From NCBI GenBank assembly GCA_023653115.1, contig JAMNXO010000001.1:1-64000 (forward strand): a stretch of 64,000 bases of DNA, read 5' to 3'. Every line of letters starts with the position of its first letter. The stretch's first letter is position 1. Origin of the DNA: Erythrobacter sp. (lineage in GTDB: Bacteria > Pseudomonadota > Alphaproteobacteria > Sphingomonadales > Sphingomonadaceae). Below the pieces are notes generated by a model that made no database searches, was not told the DNA's origin, and saw only the letters and a program-made list of their open reading frames with translations. A program made the position numbers and the translations under genes. Shown in pieces: positions 1 through 7,138 of this stretch.

Positions 1-123
1 CACTCGAAACTGGGCGGGAAGACCCCCGCCGAGATCGCCGGCCAACGTGTCTGGGGGCATGCCCCCAGACACGTTGCCATCCCATCAAACAACCATCATG
101 AAGGAGCAGGACTCTACCTCTGA
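1..123 (+). pseudogene. C-terminal end of an IS3-like transposase (integrase core), cut by window edge
   Basis: Frame 1 is open from the first base to a TGA at 121-123 and encodes 40 residues starting HSKLGGKTPAEIAG. The pattern H-S-x-L-G-G-x-T-P-A-E is what I know from the end of the DDE integrase core of IS3/IS481-type transposases (compare RPHSxLGxxTPAE). The rest lies left of the window, so the intactness of the gene cannot be judged. A perfect 32-nt palindrome sits inside the coding end (44-75). The family call rests on this short motif only. It is typed as a pseudogene only because it is partial here; the full gene may be intact. Confidence 0.5.
44..75. repeat. Perfect 32-nt palindrome inside the transposase end
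   Basis: Bases 44-58 and 61-75 are exact reverse complements (15-bp arms, AACGTGTCTGGGGGC) around an AT centre. Transcribed, they would form a very stable stem with almost no loop. It lies near the 3' end of the transposase frame, so it could act as a terminator or protect the element against read-through. There is no T-run after it. Confidence 0.85.
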
Positions 124-136
124 CTGGTAACAATCA

Positions 137-149
137 GGGGAGCACGTCA
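137..149 (+). mobile_element. Probable right terminus of the IS element
   Basis: The 13 bases at 137-149 read GGGGAGCACGTCA, which on the opposite strand begins TGACGTGCTCCCC. Ends of the form TG...CA are typical of IS3-family elements. The position is just after the transposase stop and exactly before the reading frame of the interrupted gene starts to look like its protein family. This is inference, because the left inverted repeat and the target duplication lie outside the window. Confidence 0.4.
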
Positions 150-476
150 CACCTAATTATTGATCCATCTCAATTCGAGAATTTCAAGGAGCTCGCGATC
201 AAGATCGTCGATGGTTCACGACAAGAGCCGGACACACTTACCTATGAATGGCTTGTCAGTGCTGATCGCACCAAAGTGCATATACTGGAGCATTACCGAA
301 TGTCGGGACTGCTGCCTCACGTCGAACAGACCTTTTCTCCATATGCTGAGAGGTTTCTATCGCTCGCAACCATCGACCAGCTGTTTGTCTACGGCAATCC
401 GACGCCGGAAATCCGCGAGAAACTGGACAGCTTCGGCGCGACCTACCTAGCGCCATTCGTAGGCTTTACACGCTAG
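150..476 (+). pseudogene. Quinol monooxygenase-like (ABM fold) gene, 5'-truncated by the IS
   Basis: Frame 3 is open from about 102 to the TAG ending at 476. From 150 it reads HLIIDPSQFENFKELA, followed by LTYEWLVSADRTKVHILEHY and, at the end, GNPTPEIREKLDSFGATYLAPFVGF. This is the layout of small dimeric alpha/beta-barrel antibiotic-biosynthesis or quinol monooxygenase proteins of about 100 residues. The frame has no ATG, GTG or TTG upstream of residue 1 of the match, and the first such codon is a GTG in the middle (276). The natural start has therefore probably been removed by the IS insertion whose end lies at about 149. A short product from GTG 276 would lack half the domain and is unlikely to work. 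Confidence 0.55.
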
Positions 477-693
477 ACCACTGACAGAGAGGCAGCGCCG
501 AGACCCTTCGTGAAAAAATTGAGAGGGGGTATGTCAGGGGGTATTTCGGTTGGGATTGGTCTAGTTCCTCAATGAATTTATATGGCTAGTAATGGGAAAA
601 TGTCCCTCCTCCGCTACCCTCCTTGCCGCGCCTCAATTTGTGTCGGCCTGCATATTCCTCTAGACGCTTCGTGGGGATTGTTGGGGGGATGCG

Positions 694-1821
694 ATGAAAT
701 CTGTTTCTAGGATGGTGGCTGCGGCCGCTCTGGCTGCGGTGGTGGTGCCGGTTCACGCTGTGGCCGCGCATGACTCGCCCGATCAAGCGCTCGAGGCGTC
801 GCGGGTTGCAGCGATGCGGGACGCGACACTCGCGTTTGTCGCCACGCTCGATGATGCGGGGCGCGCGGCGGTGATGGCGGGGCTCGACAATAATGCCGCG
901 CGCACCGGCTGGTCGAACCTGCCGGCTGTGATGGCGCCGCGCCCCGGGCTCGCGGTGGCAAAGATGGATGCCGGTCAGCGCAAGGCACTTCACGCCATGC
1001 TCGCCGCGGCCTTTTCCAGCCAGGGCTATCTCAAGACCACCACGATCATGTGGCACGAGGACGTGCTGCACCAGATCACCGCTGCCGCGCTCGCCGCAAT
1101 GCCGGACAGCGAGCCGCGCAAGGCGCAGGGGCAGGCCATTCTCTCCTCCTATGACACCGAACTGTTCTACGTCTCGGTGTTCGGCGATCCGAAGGGCGAT
1201 GATTGGGGCTGGATGGTGACGGGGCATCATTATGCCGCCAATTTCACCGTCTCGGACGGCCGCATTGCCTTTACGCCGCTGTTCCTTGGCGCCAGCCCGC
1301 AGATCGTGCCCGAAGGGCGCTACACCGGCTGGCGGATCCTGCAGCACGAGGCAGACCGGGCGCTGGCGCTGATGGCTGCGCTGAAGCCCGATCAGGCCAA
1401 GCAGGCATTGGTCGCTGATGCGGTCGATGGCGAGGTATTTGCGGGCAAGGGCGCACAGGACCGCGCCGGCAAGCCGCGGGGCATCCCCGCCTCGGCGCTC
1501 GACCCTGTGCAGCGCCGGCTGCTCGATGCGCTGATCGACGAATATCTCGGCGATGCCTCGGACGAAGCCGCCGCCCGCCAACGTGCCGCGATTGCGGCGG
1601 ACGGGGCAGACACACTCCACTTCGCGTGGTGGGGGCCGACGGGCGATCCGGCGGCGCGCTTCATGTTCCGCGTGGAAGGCCCATCGATCATCATCGACTA
1701 CGTGCGCGAGCGATCACCGGGTGGCGGTTTCAACCACGTCCATTCGATCGCGCGCGATCCGGCGAACGACTACGGTGCCAAGTGGCTGGAGCAGCACTAC
1801 ACCGAAGCGCACCAGCAATAG
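694..1821 (+). CDS. DUF3500 domain-containing secreted protein
   Basis: This 375-aa protein begins with a Sec-type signal peptide (about residues 1-25, cleavage near VAA-HD) after a G-rich Shine-Dalgarno stretch, GGGGGGATGCG. The body matches what I know of DUF3500: an alanine-rich helical N-terminus, then the DTELFYVSVFGDP and WGWMVTGHHYAANF segments near residues 155-180, and a C-terminal FNHVHSIARDPANDYG motif. Members are periplasmic proteins of unknown biochemical role. The gene stands alone, with 10 nt between its stop and the stop of the convergent helicase gene. I assign the family with good confidence but no function. Confidence 0.8.
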   Translation: MKSVSRMVAAAALAAVVVPVHAVAAHDSPDQALEASRVAAMRDATLAFVATLDDAGRAAVMAGLDNNAARTGWSNLPAVMAPRPGLAVAKMDAGQRKALHAMLAAAFSSQGYLKTTTIMWHEDVLHQITAAALAAMPDSEPRKAQGQAILSSYDTELFYVSVFGDPKGDDWGWMVTGHHYAANFTVSDGRIAFTPLFLGASPQIVPEGRYTGWRILQHEADRALALMAALKPDQAKQALVADAVDGEVFAGKGAQDRAGKPRGIPASALDPVQRRLLDALIDEYLGDASDEAAARQRAAIAADGADTLHFAWWGPTGDPAARFMFRVEGPSIIIDYVRERSPGGGFNHVHSIARDPANDYGAKWLEQHYTEAHQQ

Positions 1822-1831
1822 CCGCGCGCGG

Positions 1832-3652
1832 CTAGGGCTGCTTGTGCTTGTGTCCGGGTTTGCGGGCCGGGCCGGGCTTCTTGCCATGCCACGGCTTGGC
1901 ACCCGGGCCACCCGGCGCGCCGCCGCCGCTGCCATTTGGCTTGCGGGCGAAGGTCTTGCCGGCGGGCTTGGCTTTGACAAAGGCGTTGTCCGCCGTGCTG
2001 CGCGAGGGGCGTAGCTGGCGGTTGCTGCGCGCCACTTCGCGCGGGCCGGTTTCCGAACGCTCGATGATCACTGCCTCTTCCTCGCCCTCGGCCTGCGCAG
2101 TGCGCGCGGCCGCGTCGGCGAATTTGGCAGCGAGCGTGCGCGGGATCTGGAAAAAGGTCTCGGCCTGACCGATGCGGATCGCGCCGATCTCGCCGCGGGT
2201 AACATGGCCGCGGCGGCACAGCAGCGGCAGGATCCAGCGCGGATCGGCATTCTGGCTGCGGCCGATATCCATGCGGAACCACACCGTGTCCTCGAAACCA
2301 GGGCGGTGACGCTCCTTCTGCGCTTCGGCGCGGGCCTGCGGGGTGTTGGCGATCAACTCCTCGGGCTCGGGCATATTGGCGCGGTGGGCGGCGACCAGCA
2401 TCGCAGCGATTTCCTCCGCGCTGCGCTCGGCGAGCAGGCGTTCGGCCAGCACACGGTCGGCTTCGTCGATCTCCACCGGTGCGAGCAGTTTGGCGAGCAG
2501 ACGTTCGCGGTCCTTTTCGAGGATTGCCTCGCGATCGGGCACGTCCTGCCATTCGGCGTTGATCTGCGCGTGGCGCAGCATCGATTCGATCCGCTTGCGG
2601 CGTGAATAGGGCACGATCAGCACCGCGATGCCCTTGCGCCCGGCGCGCCCGGTGCGGCCCGAACGGTGCTGCAGCGTTTCGGCATCACGCGGAATCTCGA
2701 CATGGACGACGAGGCTGAGCGTCGGCAGATCGATCCCGCGCGCGGCGACATCGGTGGCCACGCACACGCGCGCGCGGCGATCGCGCAGCGCCTGCAGCGC
2801 CTGATTGCGTTCGGACTGCGAATGCTCGCCCGACAGCGCCACCACGGCAAAGCCGCGCTCCTGCAGGATCGCATGGAGGTGGCGCACCTTTTCACGCGTA
2901 GCGCAGAACAGGATTGCGGTTTCGGCCTCGTGGAAGCGCAGCAGGTTGACGACCGCGTTCTCGATCTCGGTCGGCGAGACGGTGACAGCCTGATAGGCGA
3001 TGTCGCCATGCCCGCGGCCTTCGCTGATCGTGGCGATGCGCAGCGCGTCGTTCTGGTAACGGCGGGCGAGCGCCTCGATCGGGCGCGGCATGGTGGCCGA
3101 AAACAGCAGCGTGCGGCGTTCTTGCGGGGTGGCATCGAGGATTGCCTCGAGCTCTTCGCGGAAACCCATGTCGAGCATTTCGTCGGCTTCGTCGAGCACG
3201 GCCACGGCCAGCCGCGACAGATCAAGCGCGCCGCGCTCAAGGTGATCGCGCAAGCGGCCCGGCGTGCCGACCACGATGGTCGGCCCCTGGCTCAGCACCT
3301 TGCGTTCGGCCGAGGGGTTCATCCCGCCGACACAGGTGGCGATGCGCGCGCCGGTGCGGCCATAGAGCCAGTCAAGCTCGCGGCTGACCTGCAGCGCGAG
3401 TTCGCGAGTGGGGGTGATAACGAGCGCGCGCGGGGCACGGTCGGGGATCACGCGGTCCATCCCGCCCAGCAGTTCCGCTGCCATCGCAAGGCCGAAGGCG
3501 ACCGTCTTGCCCGAACCGGTCTGGGCCGAGACAACGAGATCGCGGCCCACGGCTTCGGGGCGGAGCACCTCGGCCTGAACGGGGGTGGCGGCCTCGTAAC
3601 CGCGCTCGGCGAGGGCGGCTTCGAGCGGGGCGGGAAGGGCAGGGAATTCCAT
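1832..3652 (-). CDS. DEAD-box ATP-dependent RNA helicase with DbpA-type C-terminal domain
   Basis: The protein is 606 aa from the ATG at 3652; an ATG nine codons upstream (3679) is also possible. The superfamily 2 motifs appear in order: AQTGSGKT (about 43-50), PTRELALQV, TPGRLRDH, DEADEMLDMGF (DEAD), SATMP (motif III), and HRSGRTGRAGRKG (motif VI). A region around residues 440-530 containing VWFRMDIGRSQNADPRWILPLLCRRG fits the DbpA RNA-binding domain, and the tail is lysine/glycine-rich. This is the CsdA/DeaD-DbpA group, which remodels structured RNA and assists ribosome assembly or RNA decay, often in the cold. It is a single gene, convergent with the DUF3500 gene. Confidence 0.9.
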   Translation of the reverse strand: MEFPALPAPLEAALAERGYEAATPVQAEVLRPEAVGRDLVVSAQTGSGKTVAFGLAMAAELLGGMDRVIPDRAPRALVITPTRELALQVSRELDWLYGRTGARIATCVGGMNPSAERKVLSQGPTIVVGTPGRLRDHLERGALDLSRLAVAVLDEADEMLDMGFREELEAILDATPQERRTLLFSATMPRPIEALARRYQNDALRIATISEGRGHGDIAYQAVTVSPTEIENAVVNLLRFHEAETAILFCATREKVRHLHAILQERGFAVVALSGEHSQSERNQALQALRDRRARVCVATDVAARGIDLPTLSLVVHVEIPRDAETLQHRSGRTGRAGRKGIAVLIVPYSRRKRIESMLRHAQINAEWQDVPDREAILEKDRERLLAKLLAPVEIDEADRVLAERLLAERSAEEIAAMLVAAHRANMPEPEELIANTPQARAEAQKERHRPGFEDTVWFRMDIGRSQNADPRWILPLLCRRGHVTRGEIGAIRIGQAETFFQIPRTLAAKFADAAARTAQAEGEEEAVIIERSETGPREVARSNRQLRPSRSTADNAFVKAKPAGKTFARKPNGSGGGAPGGPGAKPWHGKKPGPARKPGHKHKQP

Positions 3653-3828
3653 GGGCGTCAGACTCGATTGATGCAGCACGCCCGAAGGCGCGGCGAACGC
3701 GGCTGTTGGTAGCAGGGCATCCGGGGGAGAATAGGGCGCAAGCCGGTGCGGCTGCGCATGCGTAAGCGGCGCCCATACGCGATTTTGCCGCGTTCCGCTT
3801 GTGAAAAGTGAACGGGGCCGTGGAGCGG

Positions 3829-4179
3829 TCAGGAAAGCCGTGCGAAATTGGCGACGCCGGGGGCCGGACGGCGCTGTGGCTCGGGGCTTTCCGGCATGAG
3901 CGTCAGCCCCGGCGCAAGCGCGGCCAGCGCCGCGGTTACCGCGCCGATCTGCGGGGCCGACACAGCGTAAAACACCAGCTTGGCTTCCTTGCGGGTGTCG
4001 ACCAGCCCGGCCTTGCGTAGCACGCCCAGTTGCTGGGACAGGCCCGGCTGGGTGATGCCAGTCACCTGCTCGATCTCCCCGACATTGCGCTCGCCTGCGG
4101 CCAGCACTGCAAGGATGCGGAAGCGCAGCGGGTGGGCGAGCGCCTTCAGCGCCTCGATCACGGCGTCATCGGCGATCAT
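3829..4179 (-). CDS. ArsR-family winged-helix repressor lacking cysteines
   Basis: The 116-aa protein has an ArsR-type winged helix: ALAHPLRFRILAVLA (helices 1-2), then GITQPGLSQQLGVLRKAGLV (recognition helix region) and a wing EAKLVFYAV. It sits in a sulfide-oxidation locus, where the usual regulators are the BigR/SqrR persulfide sensors. Those sense through a conserved cysteine pair, but this protein contains no cysteine at all, so that mechanism is excluded here. Its start overlaps the end of the peroxiredoxin gene by 4 nt (ATGA), so the two are translationally coupled. A likely operator is the inverted repeat at 4850-4865 in the divergent promoter region. Confidence 0.88.
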   Translation of the reverse strand: MIADDAVIEALKALAHPLRFRILAVLAAGERNVGEIEQVTGITQPGLSQQLGVLRKAGLVDTRKEAKLVFYAVSAPQIGAVTAALAALAPGLTLMPESPEPQRRPAPGVANFARLS

Positions 4180-4826
4180 GCCCCATCCTCGTTTTCGCGC
4201 AGGAACCAGCCGGCGATGTCGGTGGCGGCATAGACATCGTCGAGATCGTGGCTGGGTGCTGCCAGCATCGGCTCGCCCGGCTGCCAGTTGGCCGGTGCCA
4301 GCGCGCCCTTTGCGTCGATCGCCTGCAGCCCGTCAAGGATGCGCAGCATTTCGGGCACCGAACGGCCCAGACTGGCAGGATAGCAGGTCATCGCGCGGAT
4401 AACGCCCGCTGGGTCGATGAAGAAGGTGGTGCGCACCGTGGCGCTGTCATTATCCTGCGCGCCGACCATGCCGAAGGCGCGGCCGATCACCAGTGTCGGG
4501 TCTTCGAGAATGGGGAAGCGCACTTCGACGCCGAAACGGTCGCGGATCATGCGCAGCCAGGCGAAGTGCGAGAACAGGCTGTCGACCGAGAGCGCCATCA
4601 GCGCGCAGTCGCGCTGCGCAAAGGCGGCGGCCTCGCGGGCGAGCGCCACGAATTCGGTGGTGCAGACCGGCGTGAAGTCGGCCGGATGCGAGAACAGGAT
4701 CAGCCAGCGCCCGCGATAGGCCGAGAGACGCGCCGGGCCGATGGTGCTGCGCGCTTCGAAATCGGGGGCGGTGTCGCCGATCCTAAGGCCGGCGCAGGGC
4801 GGGGGGGAGGAGGCAGGTGCGGTCAT
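4176..4826 (-). CDS. Peroxiredoxin, Prx6-like 1-Cys type
   Basis: This 216-aa thiol peroxidase has the AhpC/TSA fold. The peroxidatic cysteine lies in HPADFTPVCTTEF (about residues 47-59), and the C-terminal extension with FMVGAQD..TVRTTFFIDP and a further about 70 residues is as in the Prx6 group, which uses a single catalytic cysteine. I see no conserved resolving cysteine in the C-terminal part. It would reduce hydrogen peroxide, organic peroxides or polysulfides. It is the first gene of a two-gene minus-strand operon with the ArsR repressor and is divergent from the persulfide-dioxygenase-like gene, so it is probably co-regulated with sulfide oxidation. Confidence 0.9.
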   Translation of the reverse strand: MTAPASSPPPCAGLRIGDTAPDFEARSTIGPARLSAYRGRWLILFSHPADFTPVCTTEFVALAREAAAFAQRDCALMALSVDSLFSHFAWLRMIRDRFGVEVRFPILEDPTLVIGRAFGMVGAQDNDSATVRTTFFIDPAGVIRAMTCYPASLGRSVPEMLRILDGLQAIDAKGALAPANWQPGEPMLAAPSHDLDDVYAATDIAGWFLRENEDGA

Positions 4827-4842
4827 TCAGGCTTCATATCAC

Positions 4843-4871
4843 TTGACTCTGACATTGCAATATCAGATACA
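4843..4871 (+). promoter_or_regulatory. Divergent sulfide-locus promoter with ArsR-type operator
   Basis: In the 74-nt gap between the divergent peroxiredoxin and MBL genes there is a -35-like TTGACT at 4843-4848 and, 17 nt later, a weaker -10-like GATACA at 4866-4871. Between them lies TGACATTGCAATATCA (4850-4865), an inverted repeat with 7 of 8 paired positions. A repressor bound there would block RNA polymerase. The palindrome is seen directly; assigning it to the adjacent ArsR protein is inference. Confidence 0.6.
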
Positions 4872-4900
4872 CAATTAACGTAATCAAGCGGAGAAAAGTG

Positions 4901-5833
4901 ATGAATGCCGACGATTCGATCCTTGTTGCGGCGACCGCGCAGGTCGAACGCGCGCGGGCTGATACGGGGTTGCGGCCTGAAATCGCCAGCTTCTTCGATC
5001 CCGCCACTTTTACCGTCACATATGTCGCGCACGATCCGGTCACGCGCGAGGCGGCGGTCATCGACTCGGTGCTCGATTTTGATCCCAGTTCGGGCCGCAC
5101 CGCGACCGCTTCGGCTGACGCGGTGATTGCTTATGTCACTTCGCATAATCTGAAAGTGATTTGGCTGCTCGAGACCCATGCTCACGCGGATCATTTCTCG
5201 GCTGCGCCCTATCTGCAGCAGCAGCTCGGCGGTCGCATCGCGATCGGCGAGCACATCACTGCGGTGCAGGCGGTGTTCGGCAAGCTGTTCAACGCTGGCA
5301 CCGAATTTGCGCATGACGGCTCGCAGTTCGACGTGTTGTTCAAGGACGGCGACACCTTCACGATCGGCAACCTTCCGGTCACCGTGATGCACGTCCCCGG
5401 CCACACGCCTGCCTGCATTGCCTATGTCGTGGGCGAGGCGGTGTTTGTGGGCGATACCATGTTCATGCCCGATTACGGCACCGCGCGCGCTGACTTCCCC
5501 GGCGGCAATGCGCGCACCTTGTTCCGCTCGCTGCGGCGCATTCTGTCGCTGCCGGCCGAGACGCGGCTGTTCATGTGCCACGACTACCTGCCCAAGGGAC
5601 GCACCGAATACGTGTGGGAGACCACCGTCGCTGCCGAGCGCGAAGGCAATGTCCACGCCCATGACGGCGTGACCGAGGATGAATTTGTCGCGATGCGCGA
5701 AGCGCGCGATGCCACTCTGGATATGCCGCGCCTGATCCTGCCGTCAGTGCAGGTCAATATGCGCGCAGGCCATCTGCCGCCGCCCGATGATAACGGCGTT
5801 GTCTACCTCAAGCTGCCGGTCAACGCGGTATGA
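4901..5833 (+). CDS. MBL-fold persulfide dioxygenase-like hydrolase
   Basis: The protein is 310 aa. ATG 4901 is preferred over GTG 4898 because GGAG (4890-4893) is spaced 7 nt from it. The metallo-beta-lactamase motif THAHADH (about residues 91-97), the histidine in VMHVPGHTPACIAY and the metal aspartate in FVGDTMFMPDYGTAR mark a mononuclear iron or zinc centre. In BigR/Blh operons, and in the related ETHE1 family, such enzymes oxidise glutathione persulfide to sulfite. It heads a plus-strand operon; its stop overlaps the next start (ATGA at 5830-5833). Substrate assignment comes from family and context, not from a diagnostic residue. Confidence 0.85.
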   Translation: MNADDSILVAATAQVERARADTGLRPEIASFFDPATFTVTYVAHDPVTREAAVIDSVLDFDPSSGRTATASADAVIAYVTSHNLKVIWLLETHAHADHFSAAPYLQQQLGGRIAIGEHITAVQAVFGKLFNAGTEFAHDGSQFDVLFKDGDTFTIGNLPVTVMHVPGHTPACIAYVVGEAVFVGDTMFMPDYGTARADFPGGNARTLFRSLRRILSLPAETRLFMCHDYLPKGRTEYVWETTVAAEREGNVHAHDGVTEDEFVAMREARDATLDMPRLILPSVQVNMRAGHLPPPDDNGVVYLKLPVNAV

Positions 5834-6279
5834 ACTTGCCGGGATTTCCTGATGCGGCCCCGCTTGCGGGGCTGGGCGGCGGCGTGCTGATCGGGCTCGC
5901 GGCGGCGCTGATGCTGCTGGGGGCGGGGCGGATTGCCGGAGTCTCGGGCATTGCCGCGCGCGCCTTTGGTCTGGCGGAGAGTTCGATGCCGCGTGCCGGG
6001 GCTTGGGCCTTCGTGATCGGCCTGCCACTGGGCGCGCTGATTGTCGCCAGCCTCACCGGAGCCGCCGCGCCCAGCTTTGCCGGGCCGGTCACGCTTGCTG
6101 TTGCGGGTGTGATCGTCGGCATCGGCACGCGGCTCGGTTCGGGCTGCACCAGCGGCCACGGGGTGTGCGGCATGAGCCGCCTTTCGCAGCGCTCGCTGGT
6201 GGCGACGGCAACTTTCATGGTCACCGGCTTTGCCACGGTTGCGGCGATGAACGCGCTCGGGCTGGAGGTGTTGCCATGA
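5830..6279 (+). CDS. YeeE/YedE thiosulfate-transporter-like protein, first half
   Basis: This 149-aa membrane protein has about four transmembrane segments and the cysteine motif GSGCTSGHGVCGMSRLS near residues 99-115. YeeE/YedE (TsuA-like) channels bring thiosulfate or other sulfane sulfur across the inner membrane, and the conserved cysteines handle the sulfur. In many alphaproteobacteria the full-length protein is split into two half-size genes, and the second half follows directly here (ATGA overlap at 6276-6279). It lies in the sulfide operon. Confidence 0.88.
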   Translation: MNLPGFPDAAPLAGLGGGVLIGLAAALMLLGAGRIAGVSGIAARAFGLAESSMPRAGAWAFVIGLPLGALIVASLTGAAAPSFAGPVTLAVAGVIVGIGTRLGSGCTSGHGVCGMSRLSQRSLVATATFMVTGFATVAAMNALGLEVLP

Positions 6280-6695
6280 TCCGCGACACACTCGTTCCGC
6301 TCTTTGCGGGCACGATTTTCGGTGCGGGACTGATGCTGGGCGGGATGACCGATCCGGCGCGGGTGCGCGGGTTCCTCGATCTGTTTGGCGCATGGGATCC
6401 GACGCTCGCCTTCGTGATGGGCGGCGCAGTGCTGGTGATGGCGCTGGCATGGCTGCTGCAAAAGCGGATGCAGCGTCCGGTATTTGCCGAAGGCTTCGCG
6501 CTGCCCGATCGCAGCGACATCACGGCGCGGCTGGTTGGCGGATCGGCGCTGTTCGGGATTGGCTGGGGGATCGCGGGGCTCTGCCCCGGCCCCGGCTTTG
6601 CCGCGCTCGCGATCGAGCCGCTCTCAGCGGCGATTTTCGCGGCGGCGATGCTTGGCGGGATGCTGCTGGTGCGGCTGGTGGAAGGACAGGGATGA
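6276..6695 (+). CDS. YeeE/YedE-like (DUF6691) transporter, second half
   Basis: The protein is 139 aa from the ATG at 6276, which overlaps the previous stop. It has four hydrophobic segments and two short motifs: GLMLGGMTDPARVRGFLDLFG near residues 16-36 and GLCPGPGFAALA near 105-116, which holds the single cysteine characteristic of the partner half. It probably pairs with the upstream half to form one sulfur-compound transporter. The next gene again overlaps at ATGA (6692-6695), so four consecutive genes are translationally coupled. Confidence 0.87.
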   Translation: MIRDTLVPLFAGTIFGAGLMLGGMTDPARVRGFLDLFGAWDPTLAFVMGGAVLVMALAWLLQKRMQRPVFAEGFALPDRSDITARLVGGSALFGIGWGIAGLCPGPGFAALAIEPLSAAIFAAAMLGGMLLVRLVEGQG

Positions 6696-7114
6696 TGGAA
6701 CTGCGTAACATCGACGCGACCCTTGCGGTTGCCCCGCAGATGGCGCCCGAAGAGCTCGCCGGCCTCGCCGCGCAGGGCTTTGCTGCGGTGATCTGCAACC
6801 GCCCTGATGGCGAGGAACCGGGTCAGCCGCCGCTCGACGAAATGCGCCGCGCCGCGCAGGAAGAAGGCCTCGCCTTCCACCACATCCCGGTCGCCGGCGG
6901 GTTGTTCCCGCCTGCTGCCGTGGCCGCTTTCGGCGCGATCCGGCGCGGCACGCATGGCAAGGTGCTGGCTTATTGCCGCACCGGCACACGCGCGGCCTCG
7001 CTCGATGCGCTGGCCAATATCCGCGGCCTCAGTGTCGCGGACCGCGTCGCCAATGCCAAGGCGGCCGGATACGACCTGTCAGCACTCGCCGAGCGCATGA
7101 CAGCGGGCGAATAG
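6692..7114 (+). CDS. DUF442 / TIGR01244-type sulfur transferase-phosphatase domain protein
   Basis: This 140-aa protein starts at ATG 6692 or 6695 (AAGGA at 6682-6686; the second ATG has the better 8-nt spacing). It corresponds to the N-terminal domain of Blh proteins (beta-lactamase hydrolase-like, DUF442). The active-site loop YCRTGTRA has the Cys-x5-Arg form shared by rhodaneses and dual-specificity phosphatases. FAAVICNRPDGEEPGQP near the N-terminus is also typical. In Blh proteins this domain is fused to the MBL dioxygenase, but here the two are separate genes of one operon. A role in passing sulfane sulfur between SQR and the dioxygenase is inferred. Confidence 0.85.
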   Translation: MMELRNIDATLAVAPQMAPEELAGLAAQGFAAVICNRPDGEEPGQPPLDEMRRAAQEEGLAFHHIPVAGGLFPPAAVAAFGAIRRGTHGKVLAYCRTGTRAASLDALANIRGLSVADRVANAKAAGYDLSALAERMTAGE

Positions 7115-7138
7115 GCCCGCACACGGAAGGGACCGGAC

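Noticed and set aside
160-450. A 96-aa plus-strand ORF over the truncated monooxygenase gene
   Set aside because: It is in a different frame, starts at a non-ATG codon, has Arg/Ser-rich low-information content, and overlaps the frame that matches an ABM-fold family.
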